Shown: positions 26,618 to 35,055 of the stretch, piece by piece
How positions within the stretch are numbered: the stretch's first letter is position 1
How the letters are laid out: each line of letters begins with the position of its first letter
Origin: Gammaproteobacteria bacterium
Lineage (GTDB): Bacteria > Pseudomonadota > Gammaproteobacteria > Eutrophobiales > Eutrophobiaceae
Direction: 5' to 3'
Assembly: GCA_016193395.1 (NCBI GenBank)
Contig: JACPSH010000002.1
Span: 62,001 to 126,000, forward strand
Length of the DNA stretch: 64,000 nt
Program-made: the position numbers and the translations under genes
The notes under the pieces: model-generated
The model's database searches: none
What the model was told of the DNA's origin: nothing
Seen by the model: the letters and a program-made list of their open reading frames with translations, nothing else

Positions 26618-29218
26618 ATGTCCGATCACGCTACACTCAAGCGCCTGCTGATCCTCGACGACGACGCGGATTTCCGGAAGCTTTTGCAGCTCTACCTCCG
26701 CAAGATGTTCGAGGGCGTGGAGATAAGCGAGTATGACCCGGTTGCCCGCGGCGTACCGGGAGAGGACTTCGACTGGTCGAGCTACGACGTTTTGATCCTC
26801 GACTATTACCTCTGCATCCATAACGTGACCGGCCTGGACATCCTCCAGGCCAACCGCAAGAACCGCCTCTTCCCCGCCACCATCATGCTGACCGGCGCCG
26901 GCAGCGAGGAGGTCGCCGTGCGCGCCATCAAGGCGGGCGTCTATGACTACCTGCGCAAGGAAAAACTGGACAAGGACCAACTACGCAGGTCGATTCTCGA
27001 CGCTTTCGAAAAACACAAGGTCGAGCAGCAGCGCCTGAGCGAACTCACCAACCAGAGCAACGCCTTCAACAAGGCCCTCTTCTACCAGGAACTGGAGCAG
27101 GGGGGCGCGGACGAATCCGGACGGAATCGCGTCCTGTTGCTCTTACAACTTGACGGCCACAAGGAACTGGAAGATCGGTTCGGCATCATCATGCGCGACA
27201 ACGTCGTCCGCCATCTGGCCAAACAGAGTTTCGACGTTTTCCAGCTCGGCGAATGCAATCCGCATATCACGCGTCTGAGCGATGATTGTGTGGCCCTGAT
27301 CATCGACGATCCCGAATCGGAGAAGACGCTCGAATTCAACGTCTCCGGCCTGTGCACCCACCTCCAGAAACAACCCTACAAGTTTGACGACCGGAAGATC
27401 CGCTTCACTGTCAGCGTGGGCGTGGTCCCGATCCCGCGCGAGGGGCGCAGCGCGGACCTGCTGATCAGCCGCGCGCGGCAGGCCTGCGCGCTTGCGGCGC
27501 AACAGGTCGGCAACAGCTTCCACATTCTCGAGGGCGGCGAACCGGAGCAGACGGCGGCGCCGGCTCCCGTGGAGATCACGGCGCAAACCGGGGCGGTGGT
27601 CCCCGAAACCATCGAGTTGCCGCAACCGGTCATGACCGTGGCGATGCCGCTCACGGAAACACCGGGCGAGATCAGGGTGATCGTCGAACCGCCCGCGGCC
27701 GACGCAGGCACGTTGATCGAGGCTGCGCGCGCCGCCGCGGCAACCGCAGAACCGGAGCCGGCCGCCGGGCCGGAATGGGTCCTGACGCTGGAACCTGAAA
27801 CGACGCTTGAGAGCGCGCGCGCCGCGGAACCCGAGCTGACCGTGACCCTGAAGCCGGAGTCGCCGTCAGCGCTCCCGCCCGAGAACGTGATTGAACCGCC
27901 GTTGACACTGGAGCCCGTCGAACCGAAGCGTATCGCTGTACCTCCCGCCAAGCCATGGCTCCCCGAGATCGAGCCCGAGATCGCTGAAATCCTGCCCGTC
28001 CCGGGCAAAGCGGCGCCGGCCGAATCCCCGCCCCCGGAATTGCTTGTGACCGTGGCAAAGGTCCCGCAACCGCCGGTCGCCGCGCCCAGACCGACCGTGC
28101 CCGAGCCGCAGGTCAAAATTCCGGAACCCGCCGCTCCACCGACGCCAACGGCAGGTCCCCCAAAGGGTCCGGCCACAGCGCCCGCTGCAGCGCAGGAGCC
28201 CTCGAAACCAACCGCTCCGCCGGTCAGCCATGTTGCACCCGCCCCGAAGCCCGCGGCGCCGACCGCGCCAGCGGCTCGCCCTGCCGCCGCTGCGCCTGCA
28301 CCCATCCAGCCGAAACCCGCCGTAACACCCGCGGCTCCCAGGCCGGTTCCACCCCAGGCCGCACCCGCCGCTCCGGCGCCAGTTCAACCAAAACCGGCTG
28401 TCAAGGATGAAGCAGAACTCGACGATGCACAGCTCGATCCGGCGGCGTTGAAAATCAAGAAGGCATTCGATGAGAAACGCGTAGTCCAGGCCTTCCAACC
28501 GGTCATGCCGCTGTTCAACACGGAAGGCACCGACGAGCGCGAAGTCTTCAAGGTGCGGCTCCAGCTCGTCGATCGGGACGGCAAGCTGATGCAGGAGGAC
28601 GAAATTTACGCAAAGGCCGCTTCGCCCACATTCCGCAAGTTCATCGATCGATGGCTGTTGCGCGAAATCATCGGCCGCCTGGTCACCAGCAAGGAGAATG
28701 ATTACTTCTTCGTTCTCCGGATCAGCGGCGCCTCGCTTGCCGATCCCGCGTTGTTCAACTGGCTGCGCAAGCTGCTTGCGGGTCTGGAACAGCGGCACCC
28801 CGGACGCAACATTGCGCTCGAACTGACGGCGGGCGAATATTCAGGTCAGGAGAAAAAAGCGGCCGCGCTCATGGATTACCTGCATAAGTCACACGGGTTC
28901 AATTTTGTCCTCGCCGGATCCAGCAGCCTGGACGAAGCCAGGAAGTTGACCGCCTCGAAGCGCTTCAACCTGTTGCGCGTCAGTTCCGCGACCCTGGCGA
29001 AAGCCCCGGAAGGCAAGCCCGCCCCGGCCAAAGGTGCATCCGACTTTGAATGGATCAAGGCCGGCGGGATCCGGATCATTGTCGATCACGTCGAGGATTC
29101 CACGACATTGACCAACATCATCAGCGCCGGCGCGGACTACGCAATGGGGAATTTCATCGGCGAACCCGTCAGCCGGCTTGGCGATACCACCAACGTGGAA
29201 TCATTCGAAATCACCTGA
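26618..29218 (+). CDS. REC - degenerate GGDEF - degenerate EAL protein (FimX-like)
   Basis: An 866-residue cytoplasmic signalling protein. Residues 9-125 are a response-regulator receiver (acid pocket D14-D16, phospho-acceptor D62 in LILDYYL, T92, K114). Residues about 150-305 look like a GGDEF fold whose signature is changed to RLSDDCVALII, so cyclase activity is unlikely. A Pro/Ala/Glu-rich linker of about 270 residues follows. Residues about 600-866 form an EAL-like domain (VQAFQPVMPL) in which EAL is replaced by FKVRLQLVD, so it is probably a c-di-GMP binder rather than a phosphodiesterase. The plan recalls FimX of type IV pilus control, but with REC. Confidence 0.8.
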   Translation: MSDHATLKRLLILDDDADFRKLLQLYLRKMFEGVEISEYDPVARGVPGEDFDWSSYDVLILDYYLCIHNVTGLDILQANRKNRLFPATIMLTGAGSEEVAVRAIKAGVYDYLRKEKLDKDQLRRSILDAFEKHKVEQQRLSELTNQSNAFNKALFYQELEQGGADESGRNRVLLLLQLDGHKELEDRFGIIMRDNVVRHLAKQSFDVFQLGECNPHITRLSDDCVALIIDDPESEKTLEFNVSGLCTHLQKQPYKFDDRKIRFTVSVGVVPIPREGRSADLLISRARQACALAAQQVGNSFHILEGGEPEQTAAPAPVEITAQTGAVVPETIELPQPVMTVAMPLTETPGEIRVIVEPPAADAGTLIEAARAAAATAEPEPAAGPEWVLTLEPETTLESARAAEPELTVTLKPESPSALPPENVIEPPLTLEPVEPKRIAVPPAKPWLPEIEPEIAEILPVPGKAAPAESPPPELLVTVAKVPQPPVAAPRPTVPEPQVKIPEPAAPPTPTAGPPKGPATAPAAAQEPSKPTAPPVSHVAPAPKPAAPTAPAARPAAAAPAPIQPKPAVTPAAPRPVPPQAAPAAPAPVQPKPAVKDEAELDDAQLDPAALKIKKAFDEKRVVQAFQPVMPLFNTEGTDEREVFKVRLQLVDRDGKLMQEDEIYAKAASPTFRKFIDRWLLREIIGRLVTSKENDYFFVLRISGASLADPALFNWLRKLLAGLEQRHPGRNIALELTAGEYSGQEKKAAALMDYLHKSHGFNFVLAGSSSLDEARKLTASKRFNLLRVSSATLAKAPEGKPAPAKGASDFEWIKAGGIRIIVDHVEDSTTLTNIISAGADYAMGNFIGEPVSRLGDTTNVESFEIT

Positions 29219-29367
29219 TTCCACCGAGTAGAGCGCAAGTGTTTGAAATATCGGGGAATAGACCCAAAATCTGCACGCAGCAGTAGACCCGCAAGTGGTG
29301 CTTAATATGGCGGCCGTTTTTGGCGTAAACTTGGCTCCGACTGGAGCACAGGGGCAGGGTTTCAAGC

Positions 29368-29994
29368 GTGGAAAACGAGCAGAAAAACGGCATCAAGCGT
29401 CTTGGCGACTACCTGATATGCTCGCCGGGCTTGCTGCAAAGCGCCGTGAAGAAGCAGGGACAGCTTCTCAAACGTGGTGAAAAGCCGCCGCCGATCGGGA
29501 CCATCCTGCTCGACAATGGCGACATTTCCAACGACGAACTTGAAATCGCGCTGCGTCGCCAGCGTATCGACAGGCTGCGCCGCTGCCCCGTCTTCAGCAT
29601 GCTTTCCCACGCGGAGCTGTCCGCAATCAGTTCGCGTTTCACCGAAGTATCGGTCCCGCCGGGCATGCAGTTCATCATCCAAGATGAACCCGATCCCACT
29701 CTTTTCGTGCTGGCCCATGGCAAGGTGGAAGTCTACCGAACCATGCTCGACGGCAAGCACATCCACATCGCGGACGTGGAACCGCCCGAACCGATCGGCG
29801 AGATGGGATATTTCACCGGCGGCAAGCGCACGGCCTCGGTGCGCGCCATCGAGTCGACGGAATTACTGCGTGCGCAGTACTCCTCGTTGACGCATTACTT
29901 CGAACACGTGCCTCGCGTCGCGCATGAATTCATGCGCATCGTCGAGCAACGGCGCCGCGCGACGGAACAGATTCTTCAGGCACAGACAGGCTGA
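29368..29994 (+). CDS. Cyclic-nucleotide-binding domain protein with GspE-N-like N-terminus
   Basis: A 208-residue protein from a GTG start. Residues about 8-70 (LGDYLI..., PPIGTILLDNGDISNDELEIALRRQ) resemble the helical N-terminal domain of GspE/PilB/MshE ATPases. Residues 75-190 form a CRP-type beta-roll with PEPIGEMGYFTGGKRTASVRA as phosphate-binding cassette. No helix-turn-helix follows, so it is a sensor or adaptor rather than a transcription factor. It lies 150 bases downstream of the FimX-like gene, on the same strand. Confidence 0.75.
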   Translation: MENEQKNGIKRLGDYLICSPGLLQSAVKKQGQLLKRGEKPPPIGTILLDNGDISNDELEIALRRQRIDRLRRCPVFSMLSHAELSAISSRFTEVSVPPGMQFIIQDEPDPTLFVLAHGKVEVYRTMLDGKHIHIADVEPPEPIGEMGYFTGGKRTASVRAIESTELLRAQYSSLTHYFEHVPRVAHEFMRIVEQRRRATEQILQAQTG

Positions 29995-30006
29995 GCAGGA
30001 GAAATT

Positions 30007-30078
30007 CAGAATATAGAATTCAGAATGCCGGGATCTGCATCAAAGTCGGTCCCCGAGCATTCTACCTTCTACATTCTG
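30007..30078. repeat. CAGAAT-type inverted micro-repeat
   Basis: Two arms, CAGAATATAGAATTCAGAATGC (30007-30028) and its imperfect inverse ending TACATTCTG (30057-30078), flank a short spacer. This is a low-complexity GAATTCAGAAT-type repeat found between genes of several proteobacteria. The right arm encodes the C-terminus of the phosphatase gene on the minus strand. Confidence 0.6.
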
Positions 30079-30630
30079 CCTGCTGCTCGCCGCACATCGC
30101 CGTACATAGCGTTCCTGCGCAATCGTCTGTATCGTCCCGGGCCGGGCGGCGCGCACGGCGCATATCGCCGATTCCGGTTCCATTCCCAGTTCTACCAGCA
30201 GGCGCGAGGCAATGGTTCCGGTGCGCCCCAGCCCGGCAAGGCAATGCAACACGATGCGACCGCCGGACCTGAGCACGTCGCGCAGTTCCGCGCCCGCATC
30301 GATCCAGGCCTGTTCGAAGCCGGCATCCGGCACATCCATGTCGGGGATGGGAAGGTGCATGTGCCTCAGTCCGGCGCGCACGGCCAGCTCAGGCAGGTTG
30401 CCGATGCCGTAGCTGCCCAGTTCATCGAACTCCATCAGCGTCACCAGCGCCGCTGCTCCCCAGCGGCTGAACGCGCCGAGATCCGCGTACAGTCCTTCCG
30501 GATCGGCCAGCGCAAAGAAATTCCCGTTCCTCATGCCCGGACACATGCTCATGCCGATCATCCCGCCTCCCGGGACGCTCACCGCATCGATCAGCTCCGC
30601 GCCGGATCCCGCGATGCGAGCGTTCAACAT
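30040..30630 (-). CDS. Dual-specificity / protein tyrosine phosphatase-like protein
   Basis: A 196-residue protein with the cysteine phosphatase signature HCLAGLGRTG (the P-loop, nucleophilic Cys and transition-state Arg). Upstream are PIPDMDVPD, a candidate for the general-acid loop, and an N-terminal MIGMSMCPGMRNG segment. It resembles the CDKN3/KAP-like and DSP-like bacterial phosphatases; substrate unknown. ATG 30630 is chosen because GAGGGA lies just upstream; GTG 30642 is less likely. The C-terminus runs into an intergenic micro-repeat. Confidence 0.78.
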   Translation of the reverse strand: MLNARIAGSGAELIDAVSVPGGGMIGMSMCPGMRNGNFFALADPEGLYADLGAFSRWGAAALVTLMEFDELGSYGIGNLPELAVRAGLRHMHLPIPDMDVPDAGFEQAWIDAGAELRDVLRSGGRIVLHCLAGLGRTGTIASRLLVELGMEPESAICAVRAARPGTIQTIAQERYVRRCAASSRQNVEGRMLGDRL

Positions 30631-30681
30631 TTCTTCCCTCACCCCTGCCGGGTCTCGATCCCCATTCCTGTGCCGAAGGCG

Positions 30682-31308
30682 TCAGTGACGCAGGGCCTTG
30701 AGCGCCTTCTTCCAGGCCTTCGTTTCGAAAACCCGCCGGGTCCAGTTGCGGACGTGGTCGTAGCCGCCGAGCGGCATGGATGCGGGTTCGGCGTGCGCCA
30801 GCGATGAAGCGACGTGGTGATCGGCCAGCGTGATGCCGGTGCCCACCAGCCATTCGCGCCCGGCCAGATGTCCGTTCAGCACCTTGGCGTAACGGTGGAA
30901 ATTCGCCTCCCCTTTTTCGATTTCCCTCGGATCCGGATCGCCCAGGTTGAGGAGCTTTTTAACGAAGCGCTCGAACTGCAGAGTTACGCAGGCCGGCTGC
31001 AATTCAGACAGGTTCCACGTGATCCACTTGAACATGTGCATGCGCTCATGCCGTTCCTTGGGGACGAGTTTCGATCGCGGCTTGAGCTCGGCGAGGTAGA
31101 GCATGATGGCGGTGGATTCCCACAGCACGAAATCCCCGTCAACCAGCGTCGGGATCTTGTGGTTCGGGTTCATCGCGAGGAATTCGGGCTTCATCTGCTC
31201 GCCTTTGGTGAGATCCACCGGCACGATTTCAAGGTCGATATGCGCCTGGTTGGCGACCGCCACGACGCGCAGGGAATTAGGTGAAAGCGGAAAGGTATAG
31301 AACTTCAT
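30682..31308 (-). CDS. Glutathione S-transferase
   Basis: A 208-residue cytosolic GST: thioredoxin-like N-terminal domain (MKFYTFPLSPNSLRVVAVA, NPNHKIPTLVDGDFVLWESTAIMLYLAE, with the cis-Pro and Glu-Ser glutathione site) and all-helical C-terminal domain (GREWLVGTGITLADHHVASSL). The class is closest to theta/beta-like bacterial GSTs, with a serine rather than tyrosine or cysteine the likely thiol-activating residue. The substrate is unknown. Confidence 0.92.
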   Translation of the reverse strand: MKFYTFPLSPNSLRVVAVANQAHIDLEIVPVDLTKGEQMKPEFLAMNPNHKIPTLVDGDFVLWESTAIMLYLAELKPRSKLVPKERHERMHMFKWITWNLSELQPACVTLQFERFVKKLLNLGDPDPREIEKGEANFHRYAKVLNGHLAGREWLVGTGITLADHHVASSLAHAEPASMPLGGYDHVRNWTRRVFETKAWKKALKALRH

Positions 31309-31375
31309 TTTCTTCTCCCCTCGGGGTGCACGTTGGAAGTGGCCAGTTTACAGCGCATTCGCGGGTTACCGCGAA

Positions 31376-32137
31376 TCAGTCCGGCGAATCCGCAAACAGC
31401 AGGTGCACGGTGTCGTTGTAACGGCACTGTTCACAGTCGGGAGACGACGGGGGCGGTACGGGCTGTTCCAGGCATTCCCGGGCCGCGCCCAGCGTGGCTT
31501 CGACCCAGCCGTCGTCACCCGCGTATGGAATGACGGCCACTTCGAATTCGAGGCGCTGGTTGAACGAATCGCGATCGCGCAGTCCGTTGCAATAGATGAA
31601 ATAACCGGTGGCTGAAACCCCGCAGGCATTCCGGCGCAGCAACCACTGGTAGAACTCCATCTGCCGCTTGTAGGCGCGCTGCCATGGGGAATCAATGCCG
31701 AGCTGTCCCGACTTGCTGGTGGCCTTGTAGTCGACAACGATCAGGTCTCCATCGCCATCGATCCACAAGTCGTCGATGGCACCGCTCAGCGTGAAATGGG
31801 TCGGGGCATGGTGGTGGCGCACTCCCCTGAAATTATTCCGCCAGTCGTCCAATTCGGGACGATCGCAGGGAATGGCGTCCACGCCTGCGCGCTCCATCAG
31901 CGGGTGCGGCTTGCCCGCGCGGCGATAAACGTCGAACTCCTTTTTCAGCAGGGCATCGACAGCGGAATTCAGGTTGAACGGCGGTCCGGGCGGCGGTGCA
32001 ACGCCGAGACGCCGGTCGAGATAAAAGCAGCGCGGGCAATTGACGAACAGTTCAACCTTCGAACGCGACAGGCTGAAGGGCCGATCCGACCCCGGATCAA
32101 ACAAGTTGCGCGTGCGCCGTGGATTGTATTCCGACAC
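31376..32137 (-). CDS. PD-(D/E)XK nuclease-family protein with CxxC pairs
   Basis: A 253-residue RecB/Cas4-like nuclease fold. The core is LSGAIDDLWIDGDGDLIVVDYKATSKSG with the metal-binding D and DxK, then a RQMEFYQWLL helix. There are two CxxC pairs, NCPRCFYLDRRLG at the N-terminus and SPDCEQCRY near the C-terminus, which could hold an iron-sulfur cluster as in Cas4/AddB. No CRISPR array or cas gene is nearby, so a general DNA-repair role is more likely. GTG start (GTGTCGGAATAC). Confidence 0.82.
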   Translation of the reverse strand: MSEYNPRRTRNLFDPGSDRPFSLSRSKVELFVNCPRCFYLDRRLGVAPPPGPPFNLNSAVDALLKKEFDVYRRAGKPHPLMERAGVDAIPCDRPELDDWRNNFRGVRHHHAPTHFTLSGAIDDLWIDGDGDLIVVDYKATSKSGQLGIDSPWQRAYKRQMEFYQWLLRRNACGVSATGYFIYCNGLRDRDSFNQRLEFEVAVIPYAGDDGWVEATLGAARECLEQPVPPPSSPDCEQCRYNDTVHLLFADSPD

Positions 32138-32166
32138 GGGACGAAGCGCGCGGCTCGACGCGCGCC

Positions 32167-32829
32167 TTACGACCGGGCGCCATGCGCCATGAGCGCGCGG
32201 TCGCCCACAAACGGGTTCGTGCGCCGCTCATAGCCGAACGTCGAAACCGGCCCGTGGCCGGGGATGAACTGCACGTCGTCCCCTAGCGGCCAGAGGCGCT
32301 GCGTAATGGAATGGATCAGCGCCGGGTAATCGCCGCGCGGGAAATCGGTGCGGCCGACGGATCCGCGGAACAGCACGTCGCCGACGACCGCCAGGCGCGA
32401 GGGGGGGTGGAAGAAAATGACATGACCGGGGGTGTGGCCCGGGCAATGATGCACCTGCATCTCGATGTTGCCGAAGGAAACCCTGTCGCCCTCCTCCAAC
32501 CAGCGATCCGGCTCGAAGGGCCTGCTCTCGGGAAATCCAAACATCGCGGACTGCTGGCCCAGAGCATCGATCCAGAATTGATCGTCCCGGTGCGGGCCTT
32601 CGATCGGCACCTGAAGGCGTTCGGCCAGCTCCGTGACACCACCGGCATGGTCGATGTGAGCATGAGTGACGAGGATCTTTTCAATTCGGGCGTCGTTGTC
32701 CGCCGCGGCCCCGATGATGCGTTCGATCTCGCCGCCCGGATCCACCACCGCTGCCTTTCCGGACTGCTCGCAGTAGAGCAGGGAGCAATTCTGTTGAAAA
32801 GGCGTAACGGGAATAACCGTGACTCTCAT
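32167..32829 (-). CDS. Metallo-beta-lactamase-fold hydrolase, YcbL/glyoxalase II-like
   Basis: A 220-residue MBL-fold enzyme. Metal-site motifs are LVTHAHIDHAGG (HxHxDH), HCPGHTPGHVIF, VGDVLFRGSVGRTDFPRGD with the bridging Asp, and PGHGPVSTFGYERRTNPF. The short length and the missing C-terminal helical domain are typical of YcbL-type type II glyoxalases or related thioesterases. ATG 32829 begins the conserved MRVTVIPVTPFQQN. Confidence 0.9.
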   Translation of the reverse strand: MRVTVIPVTPFQQNCSLLYCEQSGKAAVVDPGGEIERIIGAAADNDARIEKILVTHAHIDHAGGVTELAERLQVPIEGPHRDDQFWIDALGQQSAMFGFPESRPFEPDRWLEEGDRVSFGNIEMQVHHCPGHTPGHVIFFHPPSRLAVVGDVLFRGSVGRTDFPRGDYPALIHSITQRLWPLGDDVQFIPGHGPVSTFGYERRTNPFVGDRALMAHGARS

Positions 32830-32895
32830 GGCCTGAGATGCGCGCAAACCGCGTAGGCCATTCAGTATACACCGCCGCTTGGCGGCGGCCGGCCG

Positions 32896-33363
32896 TCAGA
32901 AGAGAGCGTACAGCGCCAGCGTGGCGAGGACTGCCACCGCGCCCGCGGCAAACCACCGCCAATACGAGGCAATCATGTCCATGATCCGGCTCACCACTCC
33001 CATGTCCCGCATCACGAACACCGGCAGGTAATCGCGGCGATTCAGGAGGATGTACACCCGGTCGCGCCGCCCGCTCTGCCGGTAATACTCCTCCAGCCTC
33101 CCGCGCAAGCGCGCCGCCTCGGTGCGCACAATGGAGTCCGTTTCCGGATCGAAGGAATGACCGCGCTGGAATACCTGGGCCGCGATGGCATTGCCGGTCA
33201 GACAATCCAATCTGCCTTCCAGTGCGCGACTGACCACGAATTCAAGCAATTCCTTCAAGCCCGTCGTGCGGCCGAACTCCGGGCTTTCCAGGATGCGGCG
33301 CATCTGGCGCTGGACTTCGTCCGGCGACGGCGCAGGGTTGAACAGGTCGAGAGGCCAGGCCAT
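32896..33363 (-). CDS. Tail-anchored protein with adenylate-cyclase-associated N-terminal-type domain
   Basis: A 155-residue protein. Residues about 15-115 match a domain often found at the N-terminus of cyclase-like/TPR proteins: LLEFVVSRALEGRLDCLTGNAIAAQVFQRGHSFDPETDSIVRTEAARLRGRLEEYY, then RVYILLNRRDYLPVF. A single C-terminal transmembrane helix (WFAAGAVAVLATLALYALF) would anchor it with that domain in the cytoplasm. The usual output domains are absent. Function unknown. Confidence 0.65.
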   Translation of the reverse strand: MAWPLDLFNPAPSPDEVQRQMRRILESPEFGRTTGLKELLEFVVSRALEGRLDCLTGNAIAAQVFQRGHSFDPETDSIVRTEAARLRGRLEEYYRQSGRRDRVYILLNRRDYLPVFVMRDMGVVSRIMDMIASYWRWFAAGAVAVLATLALYALF

Positions 33364-33396
33364 CGTCCGCGGTAACGGCGGATCCGCGCCGATCCG

Positions 33397-33837
33397 CTAT
33401 CCCCGGACCATTACCACCGGAATGGGCGCGCGGCGCAGGACGTTCTCGGCCACGCTCCCCACCAGCAATTCGCGCAAACCGGTGCGACCGTGGGTGCCCA
33501 TGACGATCATCTCAACGCCGGGAGCCTGCGCGGCTCGCAGTATTTCCAATTGCGGCTCGCCGGAGAGTATTTCGGCTTCGACATCCGATGCGCGACGCAC
33601 GTGTTTTTCCACGAACTCCTCGAGCTGGATCTTTGCGCCCTGCACCTGTTGCATGTGCAGGTCTTCGAGATAGACGGGATCGGCATTTTTCGGGAGGTCG
33701 CCGTCCTCCATCGCAAGGATGTGCAACGCCTTGACCCGCGCTCCGGTCTTCCCCGCCAGCTCGACCGCGGTCTTCAATGCCGCCGCCGAGACCGCCGAAA
33801 AATCCACCGCCACGAGAATGTTCTTCTTGTCAGCCAT
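33397..33837 (-). CDS. Universal stress protein, UspA family (second of pair)
   Basis: A 146-residue UspA-fold protein: ILVAVDFSAVSAAALKTAVELA at the start and MGTHGRTGLRELLVGSVAENVLRRAPIPVVMVR at the end, the latter containing the G-x2-G-x9-G(S) ATP-binding motif. It lies 51 bases downstream of a paralogue on the same strand and should be expressed from the same promoter under stress or low oxygen. Confidence 0.94.
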   Translation of the reverse strand: MADKKNILVAVDFSAVSAAALKTAVELAGKTGARVKALHILAMEDGDLPKNADPVYLEDLHMQQVQGAKIQLEEFVEKHVRRASDVEAEILSGEPQLEILRAAQAPGVEMIVMGTHGRTGLRELLVGSVAENVLRRAPIPVVMVRG

Positions 33838-33888
33838 ATGCTGTCATCCTCTTTCCGCGCTTGCAGAGCGAATCCCGTTGATCTGCGT

Positions 33889-34332
33889 TCAGCCCTTGAC
33901 GCACAAAACCGGTATTTTGGATTTCTTGATCACGCTTTCGGCCACGCTTCCCATGATCAAATGACGCAACCCGGTGCGGCCATGGGTGCCCATGACAATG
34001 AGATCCGCGCCGGCCTCCTGCGCAGCCCGGTTCACCTCATCCGTCGGAAACCCGGATAGCACCTCAATTTCATATCCGGTACCGGCGTCCGCGTACTCCG
34101 CGACAAAGCGCTCCAGCTCCCGCTTCGCGCCCTCGAGGTGCTGCTGGTGCAGATCCGGATCTACGTAGCCCGGGCCCCCGTCCATCGGCAAGCCGGTGAC
34201 CTGCACGGGTACGGCGTGCACAATCTTGACCCGGCAGGCCAGTTGCTTCGCCAACCCCACTGCGGTCCGCAACGCCGCCCTGGAAACCGGCGAAAAATCG
34301 ACGGCGACGACAATGGTCTTGAATTTTTCCAT
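33889..34332 (-). CDS. Universal stress protein, UspA family (first of pair)
   Basis: A 147-residue UspA-fold protein: TIVVAVDFSPVSRAALRTAVGLAKQL and MGTHGRTGLRHLIMGSVAESVIKKSKIPVLCV with the ATP-binding glycines. ATG 34332 has AAGGGGGA upstream. The gene is preceded by a perfect TTGAC-N4-GTCAA palindrome at the distance of a class II CRP/FNR activator site, so anaerobic or redox control is likely. Paralogue of the next gene downstream. Confidence 0.94.
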   Translation of the reverse strand: MEKFKTIVVAVDFSPVSRAALRTAVGLAKQLACRVKIVHAVPVQVTGLPMDGGPGYVDPDLHQQHLEGAKRELERFVAEYADAGTGYEIEVLSGFPTDEVNRAAQEAGADLIVMGTHGRTGLRHLIMGSVAESVIKKSKIPVLCVKG

Positions 34333-34365
34333 GGCGGGTCGTCCCCCTTTACGCAAGTTCGGAGT

Positions 34366-34407
34366 TATTATTTCGCCTGTTCCCGCGTGGACGTTGACGC
34401 AGGTCAA
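34366..34407 (-). promoter_or_regulatory. CRP/FNR-type operator and promoter for the usp pair
   Basis: The palindrome TTGACCTGCGTCAA on the minus strand (34394-34407) is a perfect FNR/ANR-like half-site pair. A -10 hexamer AATAAT (34367-34372, 5 of 6 to consensus) places the palindrome centre at about -40.5 from the expected start. This is the class II activator position. The operator is about 62 bases upstream of the first usp start codon. Confidence 0.7.
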
Positions 34408-34458
34408 TTCCGGATGTCCCGAAAACGGGGCACCCTGCCGAGCAAATCGGCGCGATCC

Positions 34459-34875
34459 TTACTTTGCGCCCAGCGCTTTCGCCGCGCTGGCGTAATCCCG
34501 GGGTTTCACCCAGACGATCATGCCATATCGCCGCTTGCCAGCGGCCACGGCATCGACCGCGGTCAGGTTGATCCGGACGCGCGCCAGCCGTCCGAGCACC
34601 TGCGCCACCGCGCCGACCTTGTCATCGCCCTGGATCAGGAAGGCCCGTTTCGCGGCGCTCACCTTCCAGCCCTGTCGGGACGCCACGCGACGGATCGCCC
34701 CCAGGCTTTCCGCGACCAGATCGACCTGCGCCTTGCCGCCCCCGGCCGGGAATCCTGTGAACGCCAGCAGGCTCACGCCTGCGTCGCGCAACGCGTTCAG
34801 AACCCTGATCCCCTGCCCGGCCCGGCTCGGCAGCATCAATTTGCAGTAATGGACCTTGCGTACCTGATTAGCCAT
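34459..34875 (-). CDS. ACT-domain regulatory protein
   Basis: A 138-residue protein with two ACT-like halves: KLMLPSRAGQGIRVLNALRDAGVSLLAFTGFP and FLIQGDDKVGAVAQVLGRLARVRINLTAVDAV. ACT domains bind small ligands such as amino acids; there is no attached enzyme. The C-terminal RRYGMIVWVKPRDYASAAKALG is typical of small stand-alone ACT proteins seen near methylotrophy or stress genes. ATG 34875 is chosen at the start of the conserved region. Confidence 0.75.
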   Translation of the reverse strand: MANQVRKVHYCKLMLPSRAGQGIRVLNALRDAGVSLLAFTGFPAGGGKAQVDLVAESLGAIRRVASRQGWKVSAAKRAFLIQGDDKVGAVAQVLGRLARVRINLTAVDAVAAGKRRYGMIVWVKPRDYASAAKALGAK

Positions 34876-34944
34876 ATTGCTTTCCCTCGTTTGAACCTGG
34901 ACAACCGATCCAAGTGTAGCCCACAAAAAGGCGCACCGAAGCGA

Positions 34945-35018
34945 GATGTAAAAGTCCATGGACGGACTCTTGCATCAACCTGTTAGGGAAGCTCTGAACT
35001 TGTTCAGAGGTTCCTTAG
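34945..35018. repeat. Composite hairpin repeat, A-type next to B-type
   Basis: An imperfect A-type palindrome (GATGTAAAAGTCC...GGACTCTTGCATC, 34945-34976) with the CAACCTGTTAG end is directly followed by a B-type palindrome (GGAAGCTCTGAAC/GTTCAGAGGTTCC, 34987-35014). It lies between the aldehyde dehydrogenase stop and the ACT gene start, where it could also end transcription. Confidence 0.75.
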
Positions 35019-35055
35019 GGCTGCCCCGCGCTCCCGGTTCCGCCGGCCCCGTGAC

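Noticed and set aside
31376-32137. Cas4-like nuclease as evidence for a CRISPR system
   Set aside because: No direct-repeat/spacer array or other cas gene was seen, and similar PD-(D/E)XK proteins with CxxC pairs occur outside CRISPR.
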